Shown: one piece after another, positions 23,714-34,318 of the stretch
Numbering within the stretch: position 1 is the stretch's first letter
Layout: every line of letters begins with the position of its first letter
From: Hofstenia miamia
Lineage: Eukaryota > Xenacoelomorpha > Acoela
Direction: 5' to 3'
Assembly (NCBI GenBank): GCA_004352715.1
Contig: SCFE01000062.1
Span: 1,743,185-1,807,184 of the forward strand
Length of the DNA: 64,000 nt
Translations under genes and position numbers: made by a program
The notes under the pieces: model-generated
Seen by the model: only the letters and a program-made list of their open reading frames with translations
Database searches by the model: none
What the model was told of the DNA's origin: nothing

Positions 23714-25301
23714 ATAGCAACAACAAAAATACTATTCAATTTTACAAAAAAATTTAAAATAAAATAACTTAAAACAATACTAAAAATATATGAATAAGAG
23801 CAGAAAGAACATTTGCAATATATAAGAAAAGAAAAGAACAGGTATGATCACAATTGAAGTGTTGAACAAAAATGACCAGGCTAAGGAGTAGAGAGAGGAC
23901 TTAAATTTAAACGAAAATTTGAAAAAGTCTGAGTGATGAGCACTAATCAGGCAGTTAGCAATAGACATATTGCGAATGAAGAAATATATATGCGTGTGCT
24001 CAGTATAACTCGCCTCGTTGTTATGCGGGTGTTCAGTATAGCCAATCTCATATACGAGAGCTAATTATACCCTAAGCAATACGTATTTTGTGAAACACGA
24101 CTGAACATTAAGCTAGTTTTTTTAAATTGTCACATCTAGTCTAATGATACTGATGAAATAACTGGCATAAAGTTGTACATATTCCGGCGTTTTCGGAATA
24201 ACTGGAATCGGAACTCATTTTCACCAGGAAGAACCGCCAATTTCGGCCTGAAAATGATATTTATATGAGGAAACGCTCAAATTTATTGAAAGTAGAAAAA
24301 GTAGTTTAATGAAGCATCTAGATTTAGGGAAAAGGCCAATAAACTCAAACATTTCACTATCTTTTAGCTTTTTCATTTATTTGAGTTCAAATTTTAGTAG
24401 TGGGTATCAAATGAAATCAGTGCTTACATTATAAAGCATTGTATGTTTCTATCACTAGAACTGGCCGAAGGGCCTGAGGCCTCTAAGATGTATAGGGAAA
24501 ATGAAATGTAACGAGCGTTCATTGTAAACCCATAGTACTTAGCTCATATATATATATATATATATANNNNNNNNNNNNNNNNNNNNNNNNNNNNNNNNNN
24601 NNNNNNNNNNNNNNNNNNNNNNNNNNNNNNNNNNNNNNNNNNNNNNNNNNNNNNNNNNNNNNNNNNNNNNNNNNNNNNNNNNNNNNNNNNNNNNNNNNNN
24701 NNNNNNNNNNNNNNNNNNNNNNNNNNNNNNNNNNNNNNNNNNNNNNNNNNNNNNNNNNNNNNNNNNNNNNNNNNNNNNNNNNNNNNNNNNNNNNNNNNNN
24801 NNNNNNNNNNNNNNNNNNNNNNNNNNNNNNNNNNNNNNNNNNNNNNNNNNNNNNNNNNNNNNNNNNNNNNNNNNNNNNNNNNNNNNNNNNNNNNNNNNNN
24901 NNNNNNNNGTAGCAGTTACTCGTGGAAACTGTAACGCAGGTATATATGAGCATGTCTTTGACATTGGTGATAAGTTCGACATACCTAAAATCCCTGCTCA
25001 AGGATTATTATTAGAACAGATTAATTTTGATTATTACAATCGAAAATTTGGGAATGATCACGAAAAGTAATATTTTAGATCTTGAAATTATTAACTAATT
25101 TTTAAATTAGATTGGAGTGGTTTTCACTTAAAAACGAGTTGAATGAATTTAAAGAGAAATTCATTTATTCTAAAATAATGGAAAATGAAATCAAAGAGAA
25201 GACTATTTTTGATTGGTTGGAGACTTTACCATATCATACATATACTGATCATGTTTGGCATTGGGGAGATGGTCCACGTCCAAACGAAATGTCATTAAAA
25301 G
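20725..25301 (+). CDS. PUS1: tRNA pseudouridine synthase, PUS1/TruA family
   Basis: Converts uridine to pseudouridine in tRNA (and in some mRNAs and snRNA in known homologues), in nucleus and/or mitochondria. Exons: 20725-20923 (ATG 20730), 20971-21127, 21164-21440, 22881-22982, a gap-truncated exon 24909-25066, and 25111-25301; phases agree at every readable junction. Seen: FSYCGAGYHGMQ (residues 45-56), the catalytic box RASRTDKGVSA with Asp about residue 101, INDHLPDHIHIHRI, SRHYTYILPT (about 153-162), FNFTSHKSARDPSAARYII, GLLLEQINFDYYNRKFGND and the C-terminal KEKTIFDWLETLPYHTY. The segment that normally carries the K-G-Q-S-F-x-x-H-Q-I-R-K-M block is missing and should lie in the gap at 24567-24908 or 23026-23206. 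Introns of 36, 44 and 47 nt contrast with large ones. The reading frame leaves the last visible exon at donor GTATGA, so a short final exon lies beyond, past the transposon at 25397. The acceptor-like TTTCTAG at 20718-20724 may mean an upstream leader exon. Confidence 0.93.
21441..22880. other. PUS1 third intron; nothing else recognised
   Basis: Bounded by GTAAAA and TTTAG. Contains scattered ACCGGTC-type words at 21735-21845 but no gene or clear element. Confidence 0.6.
23007..23219. repeat. (TA)n array with 181-n gap
   Basis: TA on both sides of n's at 23026-23206, inside the PUS1 intron that should hold or adjoin a missing exon. Confidence 0.9.
23330..23703 (+). mobile_element. LINE 3' end with (TA)n tail
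   Basis: The start reads DPFDYIQFAPSRSTRSD, which parallels DPFDFIKFSNSCCTRSD near the end of the LINE at 16001-18170, so this is the ORF end and 3' UTR of the same family. It ends in a TA array (about 23672-23703) followed by a short TG run. It lies in a PUS1 intron, sense to the gene. Confidence 0.75.
23762..23990 (-). mobile_element. Second copy of the same LINE 3' UTR, inverted
   Basis: The complement of this stretch matches about 23440-23655 closely (for example CTTCATTCGCAAT at the far end and TTTTAAGTTATTTT next to the tail). It is arranged tail-to-tail with the copy at 23330-23703, with the TA array between them, so the transcript of this intron could form a long hairpin. Confidence 0.75.
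24546..24908. repeat. (TA)n array and 342-n gap
   Basis: TA array 24546-24566, then n's to 24908. The gap ends inside a PUS1 coding exon (GTAGCAGTTACT), so part of that exon is missing. Confidence 0.9.
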
Positions 25302-25630
25302 GTATGAAATTCATCTTACATTTAGTTTACATTTTAACTCTCCCACGTTTAGAAATTTATTTCATTAAACAATCAATGTAACAAATTTCTTATAGTCCAG
25401 TGGTTCTCAACTTTTCCTCAATTCTTTTCCTCTTGATTTTTTAGCTGGACCCTCTCCCCTGCAATAAAATCACTAATAATATAGTAGAAGAATTGTTAAT
25501 ATTAAAGATAGGTAAACGATTATGCATTATTTTGAAGGAAGACTAAACTAATGCAGATAAATTTATTTAACAATTATATTTCATGGAACATTTATTTACA
25601 TCAGTAAATACACTGAACAAAAAATTTTAG

Positions 25631-25862
25631 AAAAAAAATTACTGGAAATATGTAAAGTGATTTAGACTAATTTGGGTACTCTGATTTTAAAAATCATAAC
25701 CGTTTTGCTGTATCACGTCAGGATTTTCAGTAACAGAAATATTCCCATTGCCTAGAAGTTAGGATTTCAATGAAATTTTATAAAATCATTTATTCATTTA
25801 TTTCATCATGAATGCTTCAAAATTATAGAAATTACAGAAAAACTCCACTAGAATGTAATTAG
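25631..25862 (+). repeat. Subterminal inverted repeat, left arm
   Basis: Matches the complement of about 27768-28000 with few differences; begins with a run of A and ACTGGAAATATGTAAAGTG and ends GAATGTAATTAG. Confidence 0.85.
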
Positions 25863-27300
25863 AAATGCTTTAGGCATTTGGCTTTGCGCTTGTGCTGCCC
25901 TGTGTCAGTTTCACGATGCAGGAACCAGCAGAAGTCGCCCATCATGTTCGGGTTGTGCCGCCCTTGGTAACGCGTCTCCATAACTGAAATCTCTTTGTGG
26001 AATCGCTCGTCGTGCTCGTCCGAGACAGTTCCCAAGTTATCAGGGAAGAAGTTAAGGTGCTGGTGTAGGAAATGGATTTTCAGGGACATCCTGGAGCCAA
26101 CTTTCTTGAAGGACTCTAGCAGCTGCTGCACTATTTCTTCAGAGTTGTCCGCGCGCTTATTCTCCAAGAAATTGTCCGTCACAGCTTTGAAGCTCTCCAC
26201 ACTGCCAGCTCTTTGGGCTTGTTGGGAAAGTTTCGTCCTTCATAATCTGTCGGATTTGTGGTGCAACAAAGACTCCAGCCTTGATCTTGGCCTCTTGTCG
26301 ACATGCTTCACGTTGTGTCGACCAGGTACATCATCTTTTCGTTCTTCCCAATCTTTCTTCGTCCAGTGATTCTTGTCGTCTCTGCTATCCCAGAGACAAA
26401 GGAAGCACATGTATTTCATGTAGCCTGACTGCAGTCCCAGCAACAGCGCCACCACTTTCAAGTCTCTGCAGATGTGCCACTTGAAAACATTGTACTTGAT
26501 GGAATCAAGCAGCGGCCGCATAGAGTAATCGGTCTCTGTCATGCCGAACGCGTGAGCCAGTGGGACTGATGGTTTCTCATGGCCATTATGGAGCGAAACA
26601 GCCTTCAAACTGTTCTTCCCAGAGTTGATGAAGAGGCGCCAGTCTACAGGATCGTGATCACACCCAAGATCTTTCAACAGACCGTTGATGTCACTGCAAA
26701 ATGTCATCGTGTCTTCCATCTCAAAGAACTCAGCCATGTCTCTGTGACGTGCTGTGAACAAGGATATCTTGGTGTTAGGTTCAAGTAGATTCCACTGCTT
26801 GAGCCTTTGACAGCGAGAAATCTCTTACAAGATCATTTAAGTCTCCCTGGTTCAAAAGGTGTGGTTCTTGAGTGTCGGGTTCTTCACCACTGCTTACAGC
26901 TATGTTCTGATCAGCTGGAGGTGTTAGAACGGGGTAATCGTCACTACGAGGCACAGGTTTAAGCGCAGAGACACAGTCAGCGTACTTGATGTGGTCTTTA
27001 TTCTTCTTGTTAAAGCCGGTGATGCTTGTGCAGCACAAATAACAATCATGATGATTTTGCGGCTCACGCCATATCATGGGCACCGCAAATGGCATGTTCG
27101 CGCGCTTGCCCACCAACCACTGAGTCAAGGCTGTGTGGCAGCTTGTGCAGCAGATTTGTGGTGCTCAGCTCTCTTCTTGGTCACCCACCTTACACCCGAA
27201 GTAGAGAAAGTAGGCGGCCTTCATTTTCCCTGCTGCAGATACCGACCACAGACTAACAAAAGTTGTCAGGATGATTGGTACAGGAACGCCTACTCATCTT
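25859..27300 (-). pseudogene. Decayed transposon-borne orphan protein gene
   Basis: Three disabled frames on the minus strand line up with one protein of a family I recall from many invertebrate genomes as uncharacterised. N-part (about 27298 down): MSRRSCTNHPDNFC, then in other frames VCGRY and KAAYFLYFGCKVGDQEES, a stop, and CCTSCHTALTQWLVGKRANM with PFAVPMIWREPQNHHDCYLC: Cys/His pairs like a zinc-binding module. Middle (26761-26240): CSDINGLLKDLG, DWRLFINSGKNSLKAVSLHN and CRDLKVVALLLGLQSGYMKY followed by CFLCLWDSR. C-part (26200-25859): SDEHDERFHKEISVMETRYQ and GDFCWFLHRETD. At least one in-frame stop and several frameshifts break it. Conserved Asp and Glu residues (SDIN, RDLK, DERFH) could be a DDE-type triad; that is inference. 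Its place between TIRs supports a transposase. Confidence 0.75.
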
Positions 27301-27767
27301 TATCTGAAAGAAAGAAATATAACACAAGTTAACAACAATTGTATGAAATAGACACTTTTAATAAAAGCGCTTATTTTAATTTAGAGACACGACCATCTTT
27401 GGAGACCTATTGCTCCATGAGTTTTAATGCTATGGATAAAATTTAATTAACATTAGATGCGCACTGAATAGTTCTACGATAAACATATTTTTAAATTTTC
27501 GATTTCAATAATTTTGACAGTTTTTAGATCGAAAAATGTAATTAGTCGAAACTGGACTTTATTACATAACATTTTCTCTTAATAAATGCAATTCCTTTGA
27601 TCTTGAATATTCAACTGTTTACAGTAAGCAGTGAATTAGTGCATTTTAATTGGGTAACTCTATGCTATTACACTAGTCTGAGAGCCGTCTAAAAATAGTG
27701 CACATTCCTGCTTTATATCTTTAGATAGCCAGTACTCTACCAATTCTTATCCAATTGATTAGCTTTT

Positions 27768-28000
27768 CTAATTACATTCTAGTGGAGTTTTTCTGTAATT
27801 TCTATAATTTTGAAGCATTCATGATGAAATAAATGAATAAATGATTTTATAAAATTTCATTAAAATCCTAACTTCTAGGCAATGGGAATATTTCTGTTAC
27901 TGAAAATCTTGACGTGATACAGCAAAAAGGTTATGATTTTTGAAATCAGCGTACCCAAATTAGTCTAAACCACTTTACATATCTACAGTAAAAAAAATTG
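27768..28000 (-). repeat. Subterminal inverted repeat, right arm
   Basis: Inverted partner of 25631-25862; together they could form a stem of about 230 bp around the coding region. Confidence 0.85.
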
Positions 28001-28229
28001 TTGATCAGTGTAATTCATAATATACCTCTTTTTAACATAAATGAGTAATTAATTAAAAGATGAAGATTTATTCTGTAGAAACTCGATTCTCAGTAATGAA
28101 AACCCTTCTGAATTAGAATTGCCATATGGACCACCCAAATGTGACAGTGGACCCCCAACTCACTATTTTTTGTGTTAAGTTACATGAACCCCTAGAGTTC
28201 TTGTGGACCCCGATTGAGAACCATTGTTA

Positions 28230-28674
28230 TTATAGTACTGTATTATCAGCAAACGTGACAGTTTCCCTATTTTCCTGTTTCCTATATTTTTAAATTGTTC
28301 CTTTATCTATCCTATATTTCAAATTTTTAAAACTATGTTATGTTCAAAGAATTCAAACGTATTTCTTATCTCTTATTGTGATTTCGTTTCAATTTATCTT
28401 TCCATCCTTTTATTCCGTGTAAAATCAGGTTTGCTCATTTTGTGAGATTGTTAAATTTTCAATGAATGTTGAGAGTTTCGGGAACATGTATTTTATTTCG
28501 GTAGAAGCATAAAATAGCATTCACATATTTTGAATTTTTTGTTTTTATGCGGCTTATTGTTTAAAAAAAATTTGTGGGTTATTATTTGTAAAATTTGACC
28601 TAAAAAAGACCTGAGCGCGCCAGGGTGAATTTGAAAGTTCCGCCATTCCCATTTTCAGTAATCTAGAGATTTAC
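28230..28674. other. No gene seen between transposon and next exon
   Basis: AT-rich. A weak minus-strand frame near 28420-28480 reads FPKLSTFIENLTISQNEQ but has no clear splice sites. Confidence 0.4.
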
Positions 28675-28978
28675 CTCTTATGAAAGATTCATCATCCAGA
28701 TGTTTCCAACTGCTGGGAGTAACTAAAAGTTTTAAAAGCGCAGCAAAATCGAATAGTATAACAGGCTCAATGGCAATACATGAGAAGCTAACACATGCAA
28801 CGTCTACATTAGGCATACTTCTGTTGAAGATAAATTTGTGTTGATTCATGCTTCTTCAGGAAATCTCTTTCCAAAATGCATGAACATACCAAGTTTTTAG
28901 TGTTCTTAAGGATTTTAGTACTCACATGAATGTAAACTCAGAGAAAGTTTCGATTTGAAATTTTAAGTCATCAGCCAT
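28675..28978 (-). CDS. First two exons of an unknown gene
   Basis: Exon 1 (28926-28978) encodes MADDLKFQIETFSEFTF and ends at a strong donor GTGAGT. Exon 2 (28675-28820) follows an ATCTTCAACAG acceptor and a 105-nt intron, continues in phase with SMPNVDVACVSFSCIAIEPV and then ILFDFAALLKLLVTPSSWKH, and ends at donor GTAAAT. The joined protein is about 66 residues with a hydrophobic middle stretch. Initiation in a plausible context, phase agreement and good sites argue for a real gene; the product is not recognised and the next exon was not found. It would converge on PUS1. Confidence 0.45.
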
Positions 28979-29257
28979 TTTAACAGACTCTTGCCTCTTC
29001 CGTACCTTTAACCTAGCTTACTCTGTTGTTACCTAGGATAGGAAAAATGACAAAAACGGGTATTTTTGTTTATATTTATCGTAACCATACCATTTTTCAC
29101 TGCTAAATGTTGCTGTTCTACTGACATATTTGTGGCTGCAATCATTGCGGACAGAAAACTGCAATCTAGACTGGTAATTAATACCCCAAAAGAAGCTATT
29201 CGATTGTGATGAAGGTACTATATGTGTAGTTAGGCTTCATTGCAGCGGAGTATTCAG

Positions 29258-29480
29258 TATTTAGATCAAATCACTTCACAGTGTCATTAAATGACTTTGC
29301 ATAAACCATTGAGAGCTTGATAGCAGAAGCCAAAAATGTGCAGTTATCAAGGGTAGCGTTAGCATCAAAATTTCCAGTAAACAAGCCCGAATGTGATCGA
29401 AATTTAAGCTTGAAACAAATGCGTTGCGAATGACTAAGTCGGAATACTCAACGGCATTAACATTGTAGAAACAGCACACG
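29258..29480 (-). mobile_element. LTR-retrotransposon gag-like remnant
   Basis: The minus strand reads YSDLVIRNAFVSSLNFDHIR and ACLLE, then after a one-base shift NFDANATLDNCTFLASAIKL and SMVYAKSFND. The pattern L-R-x-x-F-V-x-x-L-x-x-x-x-I-R-x-x-L-L followed by an alpha-helical, Ala-rich stretch fits the gag core of Gypsy-type elements. Only about 70 residues remain and no protease or RT is nearby. Moderate-to-low certainty. Confidence 0.4.
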
Positions 29481-30420
29481 TAATCTCATGACGAATTGAC
29501 TATAACGCAAAAGTACCCAAGTTTTATCCAAATTTGAGTTAAAGTTTATAAAGTTTTAGATTTAAGACTTTATATTTGTGTCCCTAGGCTTTAAGACAGT
29601 TTGCTCTAGGTACATGTGCATTGTATCTTATTATAAATAAAATATAATAAAAACTACGCATGCAATTACTTTATTGCTCGGTAAATTTTTAATTGATCAG
29701 ATACTTACAGGGTTTTACGAAGTTGCGGACAGCAATGTTAAGAAAAACTCTGAATTACAAGGGTAAGGGGTCGCGATTTTGAGCTTCAGCACTTTTCAAA
29801 ATGGCTTGACTTCACTAAAAGGACCGTTAGCAATTTAACAACAGATCTTTAGTAATTGTGCAACACCTGAGATATTTAGAAGCAAACAACACCAGAGATC
29901 AGAGCAACTTGACGAAAATTCAAGAGATCTTTAAGTTTGACGACAGAATTACAAGAAATTTGAGGTCTTCACTGTTCGACCTCGCTCTCCTTACTAAACT
30001 TCTCTCTTTCTATCGGGCATATTTGAAATCTATCTTTCATCATTTGCTCCGAAAATTGAAACAGTTCTTCATTGGGCCAGATAATGCTCTTTTGTGCCTT
30101 AACCTAAATTTTTGCTAATTTACCATTAGCTTTGCACAAGCAACTTGTTTGATCTTCCTTGAAATTCCATTAACTGCCATTTTTTTCCTTTTAACTTTGG
30201 CTATAGTTTACCTTTTAAAGTTGAATGTTGTTCTCCTTGAATTTGCGGGCCATGATTTGTGAAAACAATTTCTTTGCAAGAATAATTTTCTGCTGAATTT
30301 AAAAATTAATTTTATCACATCCCCTTACTCTTGATGGAACTAAACTATTTTCCATCAACATTCTCTTAACGAATCAAAATTGCTGTCCACAGAAAAAAAC
30401 ATTAGTAAGCATAAAGATTG

Positions 30421-30423
<3 letters not shown>
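29481..30423. other. No gene recognised
   Basis: Contains an 86-codon plus-strand frame (29858-30118) with no family resemblance and no obvious splice context. Confidence 0.4.
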
Positions 30424-30457
<34 letters not shown>

Positions 30458-30574
30458 AAAGANNNNNNNNNNNNNNNNNNNNNNNNNNNNNNNNNNNNNN
30501 NNNNNNNNNNNNNNNNNNNNNNNNNNNNNNNNNNNNNNNNNNNNNTATATATATATATATATATATATATATTT
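30424..30574. repeat. (TA)n array with 83-n gap
   Basis: TA arrays on both sides of n's at 30463-30545; both are followed by ACAAAAGA, so the two sides may be the same locus sequenced twice. Confidence 0.85.
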
Positions 30575-30645
30575 ACAAAAGATCAAGTTGACAAATATAT
30601 AAGATAACTTCAAAAAAATACACCATAAGGTTATAAGTTTGACAA

Positions 30646-32801
30646 TCAGAGCAGCCGGAAAACCAAGGGCACCTGTTGGTGGATCATCCCAGAAGGAGCG
30701 ACTCCAATAGGCTGGTAGTCCCAATCATTGTCTGATATCCATCCCATATCGTCTTTAGAAGGTGGTGTGGGAGGCCTAATTGGTGATGAAGGTCCTGCTT
30801 TTGTATTTGCGAAACCTCTGTAGAGCGGCCAACGCCACACGTCCCCTTCCAATTCCATAAGGTGGTTGTGGTTGCTCCATCCTAAATTCAGTACTAATTT
30901 ATTACCATACATGAACTATTAAAATATTTCAATTAAGTCGTAGTAATTCTATGAATTTTTTGATGTTATGCAAGCTCTATTGGTGCATTGGGAACTGGTG
31001 ACTCAGTGGCAATCCTCCGATTAGGCTCAAAATAGGACAATAACCGTTTGTTTCTTACACACACTTTAGTGTCTTTAATTTCTTTTGCTCTTCTCTGCCA
31101 CTCAGCGTGATTTTCTTCATCTACAGACACAAACATCTTGTTAATTCCAAAGCATCTTCTTTGGTTTAACAACTGATAAGCTCTTCATAGTACCCTTCTG
31201 GCAGAGATTCCAGGTGTTACTGAAAAAACTGTCTCATAATTTAGAAAATGAAGCAGTAGTTTTAACGTAAATCTAGCTTTAACAAAAGAAATTTACTAGA
31301 ATGCATACTACCTTTTCTTCTCAAAATTGCATTTATTATTTCTAACTTAATTGATAATCTGTAGAATTTTCAGAAATTTCAGAATTAAGCTCTTGCTTCA
31401 ACCTCTTTATTAAAGATGACCTTGGAAGGCACTTATCAACCATTGATAGCGAGTGGTATGCCTCCTCGCCTATGAAGAATCTTAGAACAATGTAATAATT
31501 ATCAGAGATTTTGCTGATAATGGATCACTTAGGTAGACTTTTTACTTCCTAAAGTGTTAACATATGTGATAATGTTTCATATCATGTTAATTAATATTCA
31601 TGAAACAAACTTTTCTAAAATATAAAGAATCTCCTTCATATATGTAAGTTGAGATTCTTCAGAGGTTTCACCAAAATCACTACTGGACTTAGTAATGTGA
31701 ATATTTCCCCAAAGTTCGATCTTGTAAGCTTAAAGCCGAATTTCTGGAGAAACCACAATGCGTCTTTTAGACAAAAAATTAAACATAAGATTTAATTAAT
31801 TCATTAATTATATATGTATTGTACTCTATACATAATTAACAAAAGTTATTATTCCATTGTCTAAAAACAGCTGCTCAGGCAATTGTGAACCTGATATATT
31901 GTTTTTTAAGATACGAATTTCTTTTGGTATATAAGTCGGAAAGACTTTAACTTCTGCTAAAGTCTCTTTCAGTGAAGTTGAGTTTGTTATTAGCTCCGCT
32001 TTCTGAGATATGATGTCTTTAATTTAAAAATGTAGAATTTCAGTCTTGGATTCACAATCTAACACTCATAACAAATAATATTGCTTTTATAAATATCAAT
32101 CGATTTTACTCTTCTCTGAAATTGTTTAAATTATTGATTATGCTTGCCTTTTAATCTTTTTTTAAAGCTTCGCAATGAGGATTTAATGCTTCTGTTTTCT
32201 TTTGAATAAAATCATTCCTTAATTTCAGCTGTGAGGCAGGAACTAAATTTTCCTCAATAATTTAAAGGGTTGCATTCATTTTCTTGAATTTTTTACAAGA
32301 ACTACCATCTAATATCAGTATATTACTTTATTGAAACTTTATATTTAGCATATTCCTTACTGTTAATTCAGGTTTAATCCACTTTCAAGGTAAACTTAAA
32401 AGGTGAAATTAAGTAAGCATACATTAAGATTTTACTGAGGCTATCTATGTAATATACTGCCTAAGAAAACTTCTGTATCTCCTTTGAATCCTACATTTCA
32501 TCAGAAGAAATCTGTGTTTTAGATCTTTAATATTCGCATTCAGAAGAAATGGAAAATTATTTTCTTACAAATAATTGTTTGCCACATCCACAAAGCCCTC
32601 CCATTGTAAAGAACGGATAATATCGTTGTTTATTTCAATTTCACCATAGCATATTTTCAAGTATTCTTTATTAACTTTGGGATTAGTTTTATTTATTTTA
32701 ACAGAAATCCTCTCGAATGTGATTATTTCGTTGTTGAGTTTGCGGAATTCCAAAACCACAAAAACCTCATTCGATTGTGAATTCAATAGATAGAAAAACA
32801 T
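30646..32801 (-). CDS. Candidate multi-exon gene, unknown function
   Basis: Several minus-strand blocks have protein-like composition and usable splice sites. 32569-32801: NSQSNEVFVVLEFRKLNNEI and EGFVDVANNY, donor GTAAGA. 31611-31728: YKIELWGNIHITKSSSDFGE then SQLTYMKEILYIL. 31342-31480, in phase with it: FFIGEEAYHSLSMVDKCLP and RSSLIKRLKQELNSE. Near 31195: SLPEGYYEELI. 30966-31120: EENHAEWQRRAKEIKDTKV then RLLSYFEPNRRIATESPVP. 30646-30881: WRWPLYRGFANTKAG, SSPIRPPTPPSKDDMGWISD and a stop. The blocks probably belong to one gene, but not all junctions could be solved, and one or more stops fall between them. Charged, Trp- and Pro-rich C-terminus; no domain recognised. It could also be a pseudogene. 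Confidence 0.4.
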
Positions 32802-34318
32802 TTGTATTTGATGTCAGAAACAACGTGCAATTAATCATTGAAAGTTAATATGAAATATTTTGCAGAAAAATTGCTTTGTATTGTATGCAGAAGTATAGTA
32901 ATCAAATTAACAGCGATATAAGCTATTTAACAGTTCAAATCCGTGTATATCATATATAAACTTTATAAAATTCTGCAATTATATGCTAGCAGATAATTTT
33001 AGTGGAAGGTTGCGCCGTATTGTGTATATCCTCGAATATAGCCATCACTGTATGCAAACATATACTGTATTAAAACAAAATGTAAATAAAATATATTCAT
33101 TTAATATCAACAATTTTAATGCTATAAATACTCAAAATCACATTAAAAACAGTAATTTAATCATATTTGAAATTACTACTGAAAAAAGAAAGCAGTTGCA
33201 TATCTTAATAATATATTGGAGGAATTCAATTTTGGGCTCCAAAGAATGGTCAGTCAGTCTTCCTCAGAAACTAATTCATATTCTTCGACCAACAAATATA
33301 CCTTTACATTTTTCCATTCTTCGATTTTTTAATATTAAAATAGCTAAGTTTACAAATATAAATGAATGAATAAATGCTTTTCATTTAGGTGCCCTTTCAT
33401 ACGGTGGTAGCTGCAAATTTAATGTAAAATATTTAGATTTTCTTGTCAATCTGCATATAATTAAAGTTGTGTTAATAGGTCTATGCTCAATTTGTATATA
33501 TTTGAATATATGCAATTGTAAGGATGTTATTCAAGTTGAAAAATGACGAAAAAATAAATATGTATAGAAATATATTTTATCTGTTCAAAAACATGAATGG
33601 GACACATTTTATAAAAATTCACAGAACCTCATTACATGTTGTTATGATATATTTCAATACATGTATATAAAATAATAATAAAATAATAAAATTTACCTTT
33701 TTACTTCACTATGATTCCAAAGTAAAGAAAAAAGCGAGCGCCTTACTATATTTTTGCTCATAACATGCTTTGTAGTCAATATAAATGGACAATTTACTCA
33801 ATCAAATAAACGTGAAATCAAAGCTGTTTAAATGTAAATATAGACTTTAAATATTATCCTATCATATCCCGAAAGATATGAGTGAATATCTTTTCTTCTC
33901 GCATGTCTGTGCTATAAAAGCAATATTTTAATAGAATTTCCCTCGATTACAAGGATGAATTCAATACAATTTTTTTCAAACTTCAAGAATTATTTAAAAT
34001 CAGTAGCATTCGAATTTCAACAATCCGAGATATATGGAACATTATATGATTTTGCTTGTCCATTAAAGCCAAAAATAAATTTTACCAATGTATTAAGACA
34101 AGAAAAATTATACTAGAAAAATATTTTGTCTAATAAATACAGATCTGTTCACCACATCTGTTAACAGATTTTAATGCTTATTTGTAGTTTTTCACCAATC
34201 AACGGATTATAAAAATGGTCATCACTGTCACTAGAGGGATCCCCTACATACAAGATTGTTGTATTACAGTAGTTATTCATTTACCATGTTTCTATTTTTA
34301 CGGCTACGACTGTACATA
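32802..34318. other. No gene recognised
   Basis: AT-rich. The 128-codon plus-strand frame at 32983-33369 has no motif and a composition expected by chance in such sequence. Confidence 0.4.

Larger units (their letters stand above)
25397..28229 (-). mobile_element. 2.8-kb TIR DNA transposon in the PUS1 3' region
   Basis: Left end CCAGTGGTTCTCAAC and right end, on the complement, ACAATGGTTCTCAATC: hAT-like termini. The 7-mer TTATAGT flanks both sides (25390-25396 and 28230-28236), a likely target duplication. Inside, a long subterminal inverted repeat (about 25631-25862 and 27768-28000) brackets a decayed minus-strand coding region. The left flank is PUS1 intron sequence, so the element inserted in that gene. 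A second, partial copy at 39108-39553 is discussed separately. Confidence 0.75.

Noticed and set aside
26281-27332. Plus-strand frames over the transposon gene
   Set aside because: Shadows of the minus-strand protein, which shows conserved family blocks.
32983-33369. 128-codon plus-strand frame
   Set aside because: Composition is that of random AT-rich sequence and no motif is seen; it overlaps no other evidence.
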